Shown: in pieces, positions 33,283 through 44,549 of the stretch
Numbering within the stretch: the first letter of the stretch is position 1
Layout of the letters: every line of letters starts with the position of its first letter
NCBI RefSeq assembly: GCF_910594005.1
Contig: NC_057847.1
Span: 25,953,001-26,017,000 of the forward strand
DNA length: 64,000 nucleotides
Source: Cervus elaphus
Taxonomy: Eukaryota; Chordata; Mammalia; Artiodactyla; Cervidae
Direction: 5' to 3'
The notes under the pieces: generated by a model
The model's input: only the letters and a program-made list of their open reading frames with translations
What the model was told of the DNA's origin: nothing
Databases searched by the model: none
Made by a program: the position numbers and the translations under genes

Positions 33283-33616
33283 TTTTAAAAAATAATTTTA
33301 TTTATTTATTTATTTTTGCTGGTGATGGATCTTTTCTGCTGCATGAGCTTTCCTCTAGTTGCAGTGAAGGGGAGCTGCTCTAATTGCAGTGCACGGGATT
33401 CTCATTGCAGTGGCTTCATTTATTGCAGAGCACAGGCTCTAAGATGCTTGGTCTTCAGTAGTTGCAGCTCCTGGACTCTAGAGCACAGGCTTAATAGTTG
33501 TGGCACACAGGCTTCATTGCTCCACGGCATGTGGGATTCTCCAGGACCAGGGATCAGACCCACGTCTCTTACATTGGCAGCAGGTGGATTCTTTACCACC
33601 TAGCTACAGGGAGGCC
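33283..33616 (-). repeat. CHR-type SINE, antisense, perfect 17-bp duplication
   Basis: Tail TTTATTTATTTATTTTTGCT, body with repeated 'gcagtg/gcacgggattctcat' units, and tRNA-like head GGTGGATTCTTTACCACCTA. TTAAACAGTACACTTCT lies at 33266-33282 and 33617-33633. Confidence 0.92.
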
Positions 33617-34971
33617 TTAAACAGTACACTTCTAAAAGATTACGTTTTAAGGAAAAACTCATAATGGAAATGTTTTAATCCTGTGATAATGAAAATAACA
33701 ATATTTCAAAATTTGTATTTTTTTCTGATATATATAGATTTTATAAATTTATAGTCTCAAATGTATACATCCAAAATAAGAAAGAGTAACGTCAGTATTC
33801 TCAAAGTATCCATCTGAAGGAGTTAGAAAAGAACTCAAAGTAGATGACAGAAACAGTAGATGAGAGCAGACATTAATAATATAGAAAAGAAACATGTAAT
33901 CAAGAGGCTTAAAAAGGTCAAGTTGCTTCTTTGAAACACTAATAAAATTGATAAATTCTTAGCAAGACTGGTGAAAGAGTGAAAAAGGAAACACAAAACC
34001 AGTACTAGACATGAAAGAGAAGTTTTACTATAGATCCAACAGACATTAAAATGCTAATAAGATATTATAAGCAACTTATGACAGTTATTTGAAAAATATG
34101 TGAAATGAACAAGTATCTTTAAAGACTACTTAACAAAGTTAATGTAAAGAGAAATAAAAATCTCATTAGTCCTGTATCTATTGAAGAAATTGAACTCATA
34201 ATTTAAAACCCTATTTAAAGAAAACTCTGGCCCAGGTGACTTCTCTATACAATGAAGTCTCACACACATTCTTCTAGATAATAGTAAAAGAGAGAAAACT
34301 AACTGGTTTTATGAGGTCAGAAGAATCCTGATACCCAAACCATACACTATAAGAAAGAAAAGTTAAAGACAAATCTCTTTCATGAACATAAATGCACAAT
34401 CTTAAATAAAAATATTAATGGACTGAATCTAGTAATAGATATTAGCAATAATTAGATATGACTAAAATTCTAGGAATGCAAAGCAGGTTGATATTAAAGA
34501 TTAAAGTAACAGAATAAAGGGGAAAATTCATGATTGTCTTTAAACTTTGAAAAAAGGATTTGATAATATTTGACTGCTCATGATTTAAAAAAAAAAAAGA
34601 CCTCTAGAGGGTAATCTCCTTAACCTGAGAAAGGGTATCTACAAAAAAGAAACATACATAACCAGTTATACTTAACGGTGAAATACTGAAAGCTTTCCCC
34701 CTCATATCGGGAACAAAACCAGTCATGCTTACTATCACTGCTTCTATTCAGTCTTGTATTAGATAAAAGTGATTATTATTATTCACAGACAGCATGCCAT
34801 GTGTTTAGAGAACATGACAGAATTTGGGATATAAACCATTGGAATTAGTATATGAAGTCATCTGGATTGTTGAATATAAGGTCAATATAAAAAATGACTT
34901 ATATTTAATAATACAGAACTTGAAATGTTTTTAAAAAGACGCCAGTTGTAGTGACATTTTTAAAATGCAGA

Positions 34972-35333
34972 TCAGTTCAGTTCAGTTGCTCAGTCATGTT
35001 CGACTCTTTGTGACCCCATGGACTGCAGCACACCAGGCTTCCCTGTCCATCACCAACTCCCGGAGCTTGCTCAAACTCATGCCCATCAAGTTGGTGATGC
35101 CATCCAGCTGTCTCTCTCATCCTCTGTCGTCCCCTTCTCCTCCTGCCTTCAGTCTTTCCTAGCATTAGGGTCTTTTCCAGTGAGTCAGTTCTTTGCATCA
35201 GGTGGCCAAAGTATTGGAGCTTCAGCCTCAGCATCAGTCCTTCCAATAAATATTCAGGACTGATATCCTTTAGGATTGACTGGTTTGATCTTGAAGTTCA
35301 AGGGACTCTCAAGAGACTTCTCCATCTCTTGGA
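34972..35333 (-). repeat. BovB 3' end, antisense
   Basis: Starts TCAGTTCAGTTCAGTTGCTC (reversed (TGAAC)n tail), then CATCACCAACTCCCGGAGCT and the antisense ORF2 C-terminus (GLMLRLKLQYFGHLM on the minus strand). Confidence 0.9.
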
Positions 35334-35764
35334 AGTTATAATAAAGTTTCTACACAAAACTATAAAGCCTTTATTTAGAGAAATAAATGAATGAATGGAA
35401 GGTTATACCAGTTTTGTTTTTATTGGAAGACTTGATATTTTAAAGATGTCATATCTCTCTAAAATTGATCTGTAGATTCAACAGATCCTGGTCAAAGTCA
35501 TGTCATGTTGTTTTAGAAATTGACAACTAAATTTTACATGGAAATGCAAAGGTCACCAAATAAGCAAAGCAATCTCAAAGAACAAAGATGGAGGCAACTT
35601 TGTGTAATCAACCTTATATCAAGACTATTACAAATCTGCAGTGATTAAGACAGGCAACGATAGACAAATTGACTGATGGAAGAGAATGGGTATACAGGCA
35701 CAAATTTGCGGTAGAGATGGCACTGCAGAGTAATGGAGAAATACTTTTACTAAGAAGTGGTGTT

Positions 35765-36056
35765 GGGGGCCTCCCCTGGTGGCTCAGTGGTAAAGAATAT
35801 TCCTGCCAATGCAGGAGAATCCCACATGCTGTGGAACAACTAAGCTTTTGTGCCACAACTATTGAACCTGTGCTCTAGAGCCCACAAGCTACAACTACTG
35901 AAGCCCAAACACCCTACAGCCTGTTCTCCACAACAAGAGAAGCCCACGCACTGAAATTAGAGACTAGCCCTGCTCTCGGCAATGAGAAAAAAACCCGTGC
36001 AACAACAAAGACCCTGCATGGCTAAAAATAAATAAAAATAAAAAGAAAAAAAGAAA
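35765..36056 (+). repeat. CHR-type SINE, sense
   Basis: tRNA-like head (CCTCCCCTGGTGGCTCAGTG), body GAACAACTAAGC, CACAACTATTGAACCTGTGC, CTACAACTACTGAAGCCC, and A-rich tail AAAAATAAATAAAAATAAAA. Confidence 0.88.
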
Positions 36057-36346
36057 CTGTTGGAACAGTTGGATATCTTTGTGGGAGAGAAAGTAAGTTC
36101 TCACCCACCTCACACTATACTCAAAAGGCAAAGTTTACAGAGTAAAAAGTGAAATTTATAGAATAAAACATCTATAATATTGATATAACATAGAATATTT
36201 TATGACCTTAGAATAAACAAATATTTTTTTAAACCAGAAACAAAAAACAGTAATCATAAAGGAAAAGATTTTTAGAGTGTTCTACATTAAAATTAGGACT
36301 TTTACTAAACAATTTGAAAAGGTAAACTTGCCAATATAGGAAATGC

Positions 36347-36513
36347 AAGAGACTCAGGTTAGATCCATGGGTCAGGAAGATCTCTTGGAATAGGAAATGG
36401 CAACCCACTCCAGTATTCTTGCCTGGAAAATTCCATGGAGAGAGGAGCCTGGGGGGCTACAGTCCATGGGGTCTCAAAGAGTTGGACACAATTGAGTGAC
36501 TCAGAGCACACAC
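36347..36513 (+). repeat. Bov-tA fragment, sense
   Basis: Begins in the late head (GACTCAGGTTAGATCCATGG) and continues through the Bov-A body to a (CA)n tail. Confidence 0.85.
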
Positions 36514-36726
36514 ACACGCAGAGTGAAAGAACTTATTTGTGGTACTTAGTAAAGAACATGTCTACAGAGTATGCAAAGAGCTGTAAATAAATAAGAAAAA
36601 GGCAGCACAATAGAAAAACAGGTAAAAGATGTGAAAAAGTACTTCATAAAAGAGGAAGTCCCCCATTAATCATTTGGGAAATACAAATTCAGACTGCAGT
36701 GAGATAGTATACACTTACCATAAATT

Positions 36727-36949
36727 GGCTTCCCTGGTGGCTCAGATGGTAAAGAATGTCTACAATGCAGGGGACCCAGGTTCGATCCCTGGGACAGGAA
36801 GATCCCCTGGAGGAGGGCATGGCAACCCACTCCAGTATTCTTGTCTGGAGAATCCCATGGACAGAGGAACCTGGCGGGCTACAGTCCATACAGTCTATGG
36901 GGTTGCAAAGAGTCGGACACAACTGAGTGACTAACACTTTCACACTTTC
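36727..36949 (+). repeat. Bov-tA SINE, sense, 10-bp duplication
   Basis: Head GGCTTCCCTGGTGGCTCAGA to (TTTCACAC)n-like tail. ACCATAAATT lies at 36717-36726 and 36950-36959. Confidence 0.92.
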
Positions 36950-38031
36950 ACCATAAATTTTCACACTTTTACCATAAGAAAACTGACAGTCCGAGTGTTG
37001 GAGGGAATGAAAAGTAAATGGAATTCTCAGACAGTGTTGATGTGAGTGTAAATTAATACATCTGCTTCTGAAAACTGATTAGCAATGTATAGTAAGTTAG
37101 AGTAAACCTGTGACCTAAAACTGTCTTAGGTATATGCTCAAGAGAAATGCATGCATAAATTTACTAAAATACATGTACAAGAATGTTAATAGCAGCTTCA
37201 TTTGTAATAGGTTTAAAGTATAAACAACCTAAGTGTCTTATCAATAGTATAGATAAATTGAGGTTATATTCCTAAAATGGAATATTATGTGGCAAAGAAA
37301 AAACACACCACAGCTTATTTAAAAGTGTGGATGAATTTCACAATGTTGAAGGAAAGAAGCTGGACCCAAACAATACTTACTGTATGATTTTATTTTCATA
37401 AATTTTAATAACGAGCCTGCTTGTGATGCAAAAAAGCCAGGAAGTGATTATCTCTGGAGAGGAGTGGAACATGGTGACTACATTGCTAATAATATTCTGC
37501 ATGTTGATCAGGTGGTAGTTACATGCATCTGCTTATTCTGTGATACTTCATCAAGCTGTGCACTTATGTATGTTACACTGAGTTTATGTTATGCTTCAGT
37601 ATAACCCCTGTTCAAGTTTGGCCTCCAAGCCACTGATTATATTCTGCCATATAAGGTGAATCTTCAACTTGGATTTTTATTTTCCTACTTAGATTTTGAC
37701 TTCCTTAAAAATCTATCTTAGTTCATCAGCACTCTTGACACCTTTTCCATTTTTTCTAACCTCACACTGTTCTCTCTTTATGGCCTCATGCTTCTGTTTC
37801 ATAGATGCTCTATTTTTTTGCATTCTACCAAGTATGCAAAATGATTCATTAAGAGGGTGTTCTGTGTATTTGATTGTCTTCCTCTTCCTTTATGACTCTC
37901 CTTATTCAGTAACCATTTCATTAAAATCAGATTTGTGGGCTTTTCCTGTTCCCTTTGTCCTTCCTTGAACATGATAAAGTCCACTCAGACTAATATATGG
38001 GAATCATAGGAGTAGTTGCCATCTTTGTGAA

Positions 38032-38234
38032 AAGTGATAGTGTTAGTCGTTCAGTCATGTGACCCCATGTACTGCAGCCAACCAGGCTCCTCTGTCCATG
38101 GAATTCTCCAGGCAAGAATACTGGAGTGGGTGGCCATTCCTTTCTCCAGAGGATCTTCCCAACCCAGGGATTGAACTCAGATTTCCTGCATTGCAGGCAG
38201 ATTCTCTTACCATCTGAGCCACCAGGGAAGCCCT
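38032..38234 (-). repeat. Bov-tA SINE, antisense
   Basis: AGTGTTAGTCGTTCAGTCAT to CCACCAGGGAAGCCC. A short deletion removes the usual 'cgactctttg' segment. Confidence 0.9.
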
Positions 38235-38518
38235 GTTGTCTTCCTAGTAATGGTCAAATCTTCTGCTGAGATCTATACCTCAAAAATGAATTGGTTTCCA
38301 TCACAGTTGCTACTTTGTAGTCAACAGGATTCAGGGACATTGCTCTTATAAGTTTACACTATTCGTTTAAGTGAATCACATAACTGAAAACCAACATCTG
38401 CCAGAGTACATTGTACCAGGTTATTGCTAGAGTTAATCTATCATTTTAATTCTTAGAGGACATTCCCCACCCCTTAGCAGCATTCATCTAGTAGAGCAAC
38501 AAATACTTAATATTCTGA

Positions 38519-41069
38519 TTCAGTTCAGTCACTCAGTCGTGTCCGACTCTTTGCAACCCCATGGACTGCAGCACGCCAGGCCTCCCTGTCCATCACCAAC
38601 TCCCGGAGTCCACACAAACCCATGTCCATTGAATCAGTGATGCCATCCAACCATCTCATCCCCTGTCGTCCCCTTCTCCTCCTGCCCTCAATCTTTCCCA
38701 GCATCAGGGTCTTTTCAAATGAGTCAGCTCTTTGCATCAGGTGGCCAAAGGTTTGGAGTTTCAGCTTCAGCATCAGTCCTTCCAATGAACACCCAGGACT
38801 GATCTCCTTTAGAATGGACTGGTTGGATCTCCTTGCAGTCCAAGGGACTCTCAAGTCTTCTCTAACACCCCCACACTTCAAAAGCATCAATTCTTTGGTG
38901 CTCAGCTTTCTTTATAGTCCAACTCTAACATCCATACATGACCACTGGAAAAACAATAGCCTTAACTAGATGGACCTTTGTTGACAAAGTAATGTCTCTG
39001 CTTTTTAATATGCTGTCTAGGTTGGTCATAACTTTCCTTCCAAGGAGTAAGCATCTTTTCATTTCATGGCTGCAATCACCATCTGCAGTGATTTTGGAGC
39101 CCTCCAAAATAAAGTCAGCCACTGTTTCCACTGTTTCCCCATCTATTTGCCTTGAAGTGATGGGACTGGGTGCCATGATCTTAGTTTTCTGAATGTCGAG
39201 CTTTAAGCCAACTTTTTCACTCTCCTCTTTCACTTTCATCAAGAGGCTCTTTAGTTCTTCTTCACTTTCTGCCATAAGGGTGGTGTCATCTGCATATCTG
39301 AGGTTATTGATATTTCTCCTGGCAATTTTGATTCCAGCTTGTGCTTCCTCCAGCCCAGTGTTTCTCATGATATACTTTGCATATAAGTTAAATAAGCAGG
39401 GTGACAGTATACAGCCTTGATGTACTCCTTTTCCTATTTGGAACCAGTCTGTTGGGCCATGTGCAGTTCTAACTGTTGCTTCCTGACCTGCATACAGGTT
39501 TCTCAAGAGGCAGGTCAGGTGGTCTGGTATTCCCATCTCCTTCAGAATTTTCCACAGTTTAGTGTGATTCACACAGTCAAAGGCTTTGGCATAGTCAATA
39601 AAGCAGAAATAGATGTTTTTCTGGAACTCTCTTGCTTTTTTGATGATCCAGTGGATGTTGGCAATTTGATCTCTGGTTCCTCTGCTTCTAAAACCAGCTT
39701 GAACATGTGGAAGTTCACGGTTCACGTATTGCTGAAGCCTGGCTTGGAGAATTTTGAGCATTACTTTACTAGCATGTGAGATGAGTGCCATTGTGCGGTA
39801 GTTTGAACATTCTTTGGCATTGCCTTTCTTTGGGATTGGAATGAAAACTGACCTTTTCCAGTCCTGTGGCCACTGCTGAGTTTTCCAGATTTGCTGGTAT
39901 ATTGAGTGAAGCACTTTCACAGCATCATCTTTTAGCATTTGAAATAGCTCAACTGGAATTCCATCACCTCCACTCGCTTTGTTTGTAGTGATGCTTCCTA
40001 AGGCCCACTTGACTTCACATTCCAGGATGTCTTGCTCTAGGTGAATGTGACTGATCATACCATCGTGATTATCTGGGTCGTGAAGATATTTTTTGTATAG
40101 TTCTTCTGTGTATTCTTGCCACCTCTTCTTAATCTCTTCTGCTTCTGTTAGGTCCATACCATTTCTGTCCTTTATTGAGCCCATCTTTGCATGAAGTGTT
40201 CCCTTGGTATCTCTAATTTTCTTGAAGAGATATCTAGTTTTTCCCATTCTATTGTTTTCCTCTATTTCTTTGCACTGATCGCTGAGGAATGCTTTCTTAT
40301 CTCTCCTTGCTATTCTTTGGAACTCTGCATCCAAATGGGTATATCTTTCCTTTTCTTCTTTGTTTTTCGCTTCTCTTCTTTTCACAGCTATTTGTAAGGC
40401 CTCCTCAGACAGCCATTTTGCTTTTTTGCATTTCTTTTTCTTGGGGATGATCTTGATTCCTGTCTCCTGTACGATGTCATGAACCTCTGTCCATAGTTCA
40501 TCAGGCACTCTGTCTATTAGATCTAGTCCCTTAAATCTATTTCTCACTTTCACTGTATAATCATAAGGGATTTTATTTAGGTCATACCTGGATGGTCTAG
40601 TGGTTTTCCCCACTTTCTTCAATTTAAGTCTGAATTTGCCTATAAGGAGTTCATAATCTGAGCCACAGTCAGCTCCTGGTCTTGTTTTTGCTGACTGTAT
40701 AGAGCTTCTCCATCTTTGGCTGCAGAGAATATAATTAGTCTGATTTTGGTGTTGACCATCTGGTGATGTCCACGTGTTGAGTCTTCTCTTACGTTGCTGG
40801 AAGAGGGTGTTTGCTATGACCAGTGTGTTCTCTTGGCAGAACTCTATTAGCCTTTGCGCTGCTTCATTCTGTACTCCAAGGCCAAATTTGCCTGTTACTC
40901 CAGGTGTTTCCTGACTTCCTACTTTTGCATTCCAGTCTGCTGTAGTGAAAAGGACATCTTTTTTGGGTATTAGTTCTAAAAGGTCTTGTAGGTCTTCATA
41001 GAACCGTTCAACTTCAGCTTCTTCAGCATTACTGGTCGGGGCATAGACTTGGAACCGTGACTCAAGCAG
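38519..41069 (-). mobile_element. BovB LINE, antisense, ~2.55 kb, 5' truncated
   Basis: The 3' end (reversed TTCAGTTCAGTCACTCAGTC) is at the left. The copy extends through RT into the C-terminal half of the endonuclease and stops near 41069. Compared with the sense BovB at 29.5-31.2 kb it is far better preserved, so it is younger. I could not assign a convincing target duplication. Confidence 0.92.
38925..41069 (-). pseudogene. BovB ORF2 with ~715 open codons (endonuclease half + RT), premature stop
   Basis: Read on the minus strand from ~41069, the frame is open through QVYAPTSNAEEAEVERFYED and DWNAKVGSQETPGVTG (AP-endonuclease-like region), and TSPDGQHQNQTNYILCSQRW. It then continues into RT with FCFIDYAKAFDCVNH (motif A) and LRYADDTTLMAESEEEL (catalytic YADD). 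It ends at TAG 38925-38927, right after VVMYGC, where related copies read Glu. Downstream text still aligns, but with a frameshift near 38870, to the C-terminal RSNQSILKEISPGCSLEGL region. There is no native start because the 5' end is missing. Confidence 0.85.
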
Positions 41070-42019
41070 ATGCTAAATTTCAACTTAGAATACGATAGCA
41101 TTCTGTTTCATGATGAAAGTGTAGATTGGACTTTCCTCAGTTTGGGATGTTTAAAGGGAGTACTTGGTTGGAACAGGAGGAACCTGTGTTAGTGGACTTC
41201 TAACCAGACTACTTTGAGCTGGAGGCCTTTTCCCCATTCTTTTGGTCTGAGTGCATTGTTGGCTGTGTGTGTTAAAGCCACCCAGCCAGCATAGGTCAGC
41301 TCATCTGGTTATTAGCCTCAGGTTTTAGGATAGTGGGTTTGGCTAGAGACAAGTACCAGGCTTGGAATCTGTCATTATTGCAGAGTAAGAGTGAGTCACC
41401 TTGATAAACTGCCAAAGCTACCTAGTTAGCCATCAAATTTGAGGATTAGAGAGGGTGAGCAGAAGATAGATCAAGTCCTCCCTTCCCCCTCACCCTGTGA
41501 ATATACCTTTTTTTTCCTCCAATTTTAAAGATAGTATTTGTTGGTTAAAAATAAATAAAATATCATTGTAGTTTTTAAGAAGAAGGCAGAAAAGGAAAAT
41601 CTCTCTGGAATCTTCCTGATTTCTATTGCTACCAATTTGATAAGACATCTGTCCAGTTTAATTTTATGAGTACATTTATTTATATGTATTATATATAGTT
41701 TCAGAACCACAAATGTAATCACATTATGCCATTTTGCCATAAATAATAATACCTAATATCTGTGGAATGTTTACTGCGTGCCTGAAAGTTGGGGTCCTCC
41801 TGGCTGTGCTGGCCTCAGGCCCCTTTCTCTGCCCTGAGTCAGTTCTGCTCCATGAAATCCAGACCTTCCCCCACCTCAAGAGCTCTCACTCACACACATA
41901 CACACACACATGTGCTTTGTGAGGATCTGCGGCCTGACAGGTCATGGGGCCGGAATAGGCAGATGGGGTATTCACACATCAGAGGCCCACGGGCACACCT
42001 GACCTTTACATTCGCTTTG
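41070..42019. other. Intronic, no gene
   Basis: No named repeat before 42 kb apart from a short (CA)n tract near 41890-41910. A G/C-richer block lies at about 41790-42000. Confidence 0.45.
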
Positions 42020-42190
42020 TCATTTAATCCCACAATCATCGTATGTTGAATTGGCATTACTATCCCAATTGTACAGAAACAAACAGGTTCAGGCTCAGCA
42101 GCTGTCCTGAAGTTGCACAGCTAGCAAGTGGCAGAGCCGAGACTTGAACCCAAATCTGTTTGACAACAATATCCATCTTCTTAACTTCTC
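42020..42190 (-). repeat. MIR SINE, antisense
   Basis: 'atttaatcccacaatcatcg', 'gcacagctagcaagtggcag' and 'gagacttgaacccaaatctg' are well-preserved reversed MIR core text. Confidence 0.85.
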
Positions 42191-42410
42191 TCCTTTGTTC
42201 TGAATCTGCTTTTTTTTTTAACTTAGCAGTGTATTTTGAACATTTTTCCTTGCATGAAAACTGTTCTATAAATGTCCCATAATTTGTTAATAAATCTCCA
42301 GTTAATGTGTTTTAGGTTGTTTTTAATCTTTACCTTTTTGTGCTAGTATCAAACTGTTCTAATTATTGTAGCTTTATGGTTTATTTAAATATATAGTAAA
42401 AGTAGCTTTT

Positions 42411-42732
42411 TTTTTCCATTCATTTTTATTAGTTGGAGGCTAATTACTTTACAATATTGTAGTGGTTTTTGTCATACATTTGACATGAATCAGCCATGGA
42501 TTTACATGTATTCCCCATCCCGATCCCCTCTCCCACCTCCCTCTCTACCCGATCCCTCTGGGTCTTCCCAGTGCACCATGCCCGAGCACTTGTCTCATGC
42601 ATTCAACCTGGGCTGGTGATCTGTTTCACCCTAGATAATATACATGTTTCGATGCTGTTCTCTCGAAACATCCCACCCTCGCCTTCTCCCACAGAGTCCA
42701 AAAGTCTGTTCTGTACATCTGTGTCTTTTTCT
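42411..42732 (-). mobile_element. Short ruminant L1 3' end, antisense, 15-bp duplication
   Basis: Poly(T), then TTAGTTGGAGGCTAATTACT and the C-rich complement of the 3'UTR G-rich block (CCCCTCTCCCACCTCCCTCT). GTAAAAGTAGCTTTT (42396-42410) and GTAAAACTAGCTTTT (42733-42747) flank it, followed by AA, a canonical TTTT/AA site. Confidence 0.9.
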
Positions 42733-42768
42733 GTAAAACTAGCTTTTAATACTTATTTTTCTCTGTGC

Positions 42769-42976
42769 TGTGCTTAGTCACTCAGTCATTCCAACTCTTT
42801 GCGACCCCATGGACTGTAGCCTGCCAGGCTCCTCTGTCCATGGGGATTCTCCAGGCAAGAAAACTGGAGTGGGTTGCCATGCCCTCCTCCAGGGGATCTT
42901 CACAACCCAGGGATCGAACCCAGGTCTCCCACATTACAGGCAGATTCTTTACCATCTGAGCCACCAGGGAAGCCCA
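42769..42976 (-). repeat. Bov-tA SINE, antisense
   Basis: TGTGCTTAGTCACTCAGTCA to CCACCAGGGAAGCCC, complete and little diverged. Confidence 0.92.
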
Positions 42977-43510
42977 AAACTTAGCTCTCAAGCAGTTCAT
43001 TTTCTAGAATAATGATATATTTAATTTGTAATGTTCTCCAACAACCCTATTATGATTTTAACTGTAATTGTGTTAGATAAACTTTATAGTAGCTAGAATT
43101 TTAATCAGGATGGTTTTGATAAGAATAGATGAATTTTGAGTGCAGAGTCTGGCTGAAGCAAGTTTTAGGTCAGTGTCCTGGATTGCAAATCTGGGAGTCC
43201 ATGAACCTAGAACATGTACTTAATTGACTGCCGTTGGGGCCTTGGAGTGTTGCCATGGAGTCACTCATAACCATGGTTCTTGGATTTGTGGATTGTGAAT
43301 CCTTTTTAAAAGCATTTGGAAGATGTGTGCCGTTATCCTTCAAAGGTACATAAACATAGAACTTTAATACAATTTCAGGATATTAGGAAACTCCTGAAAT
43401 CCATTTATGGATCATGAACTAATAATTTCTGCTTTGGGAACTAAAGAATACAAAATAGAGTAGTCAAGTAGTCGGAAAAATCTAGTTATGGGTTATATAA
43501 CATAACTTGG

Positions 43511-43579
43511 TTCAGTTGCTAAGTCCTGTCTGACTCTTTGCGACCCCATGGACTATAGCCTGCCAGGCTCCTCTGTCCA
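43511..43579 (-). repeat. Bov-A fragment, antisense (arm 1 of inverted pair)
   Basis: TTCAGTTGCTAAGTCCTGTC to GGCTCCTCTGTCCAT, about 69 bp. It pairs with the sense fragment at 43752-43840. Confidence 0.82.
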
Positions 43580-43751
43580 TAGGTTATGGTAGTGTCTGCA
43601 AAGAAAATAATACTTTTGTGGTACATGGATTGATAATCAGATATTGTAACCAACTAGTAAGAATACTGAATTTTCCTGATGACACTGGAATGAGGATGAG
43701 GACATTGAATAACAGCCTTGGAATGCCTAGGCTAACCAGGGAGTAATTACA

Positions 43752-43840
43752 GAGAATTCCATGGACAGAGGAACCTGGCAGGCTGCAATACATGGGGTCA
43801 CAAGAGTCGGACACGACTGAGTGACTAACACTTCCACTTC
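43752..43840 (+). repeat. Bov-A fragment, sense (arm 2 of inverted pair)
   Basis: AGAATTCCATGGACAGAGGA to GAGTGACTAACACTTCCAC, carrying the same Bov-A segment as the antisense piece ~170 bp upstream. Confidence 0.85.
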
Positions 43841-43889
43841 CAAGGAAGACAAACAAGCCAGGGTGGTTGGACAGAAAGTGAATTTTTGA

Positions 43890-43990
43890 GTCACTTAGAC
43901 CTGAATCTGAATCTCAGGTCTGCCCCTTACTGGCAATCAGAATTTAGGCAAGTATTGCCATATTTCTGAGTCTAAATATATTACAACTGC
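43890..43990 (+). repeat. MIR SINE fragment, sense
   Basis: 'gacctgaatctgaatctcag', 'gtctgccccttactggcaa' and 'tttaggcaagtattg' follow the sense MIR order. Confidence 0.65.
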
Positions 43991-44339
43991 TATTAACCAA
44001 TGACAGTAATAAACTACACCAAGAACATAGAGCCTTTCTGAAGTGTAAATACTAGGCTATTGTTAATAAGAAGAGTCAGGGCAGAAGAGCAAAGTGTTCA
44101 GGGTGAATTTGGGGTTTTTTTTTTTTTTGATAGTTAAAGCATAGTTCAGCAAAAGCTAGTCCTTATAGAATGTTAAGACTAGAGGCCTGAATTGAGATTT
44201 CACTAAGAAAGCCAGTATTATTGGTAATCATCAGAAATTTAAGAAAAGGACTAACGAGCAATTATTGCAGTTGGAGAAGATGTGTGCTTTAAAGGAGTAC
44301 CCAAGAGACTGTATTGCCATTTTGTAGATCATTAGTATT

Positions 44340-44540
44340 TTTCAGTAATCGTAATAGCAAGGACAACTCACATTTCTTGAGAACTTACTCTGCCAAGACC
44401 TACACTAAACACCTTATATGCATTTTGAACTTTACAACAACCCCCAGGAGGTAGATAGCATCTTTATCTGCAATTTATCAACGAAGCAGTAGGTTATAGA
44501 CTGGTGAGTGGTGGATCTAGGATTTATTCCCGCATTTAAG
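44340..44540 (-). repeat. MIR SINE, antisense
   Basis: 'tcttgagaacttactctgcc', 'aactttacaacaacccccag' and 'gagtggtggatctaggattt' are reversed MIR text. Confidence 0.7.
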
Positions 44541-44549
44541 CATTAAATG

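Larger units (their letters stand above)
32930..37600 (+). mobile_element. Ancient L1 ORF2 remnant, sense, broken by five younger insertions
   Basis: Decayed ORF2 can be followed in order: 'gatgatttaaacaatatgat' and IEIIKNILSDHYGIK (endonuclease end), 'ttaataaaattgataaattc' and 'gaatcctgatacccaaacca' (RT), 'aacggtgaaatactgaaagc', then C-terminal 'tgggaaatacaaattcagac' and a 3' part ending near 37600. Stops occur in every frame. Inserted in it are SINE or BovB copies at 33283, 34972, 35765, 36347 and 36727. Limits are approximate. Confidence 0.7.
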
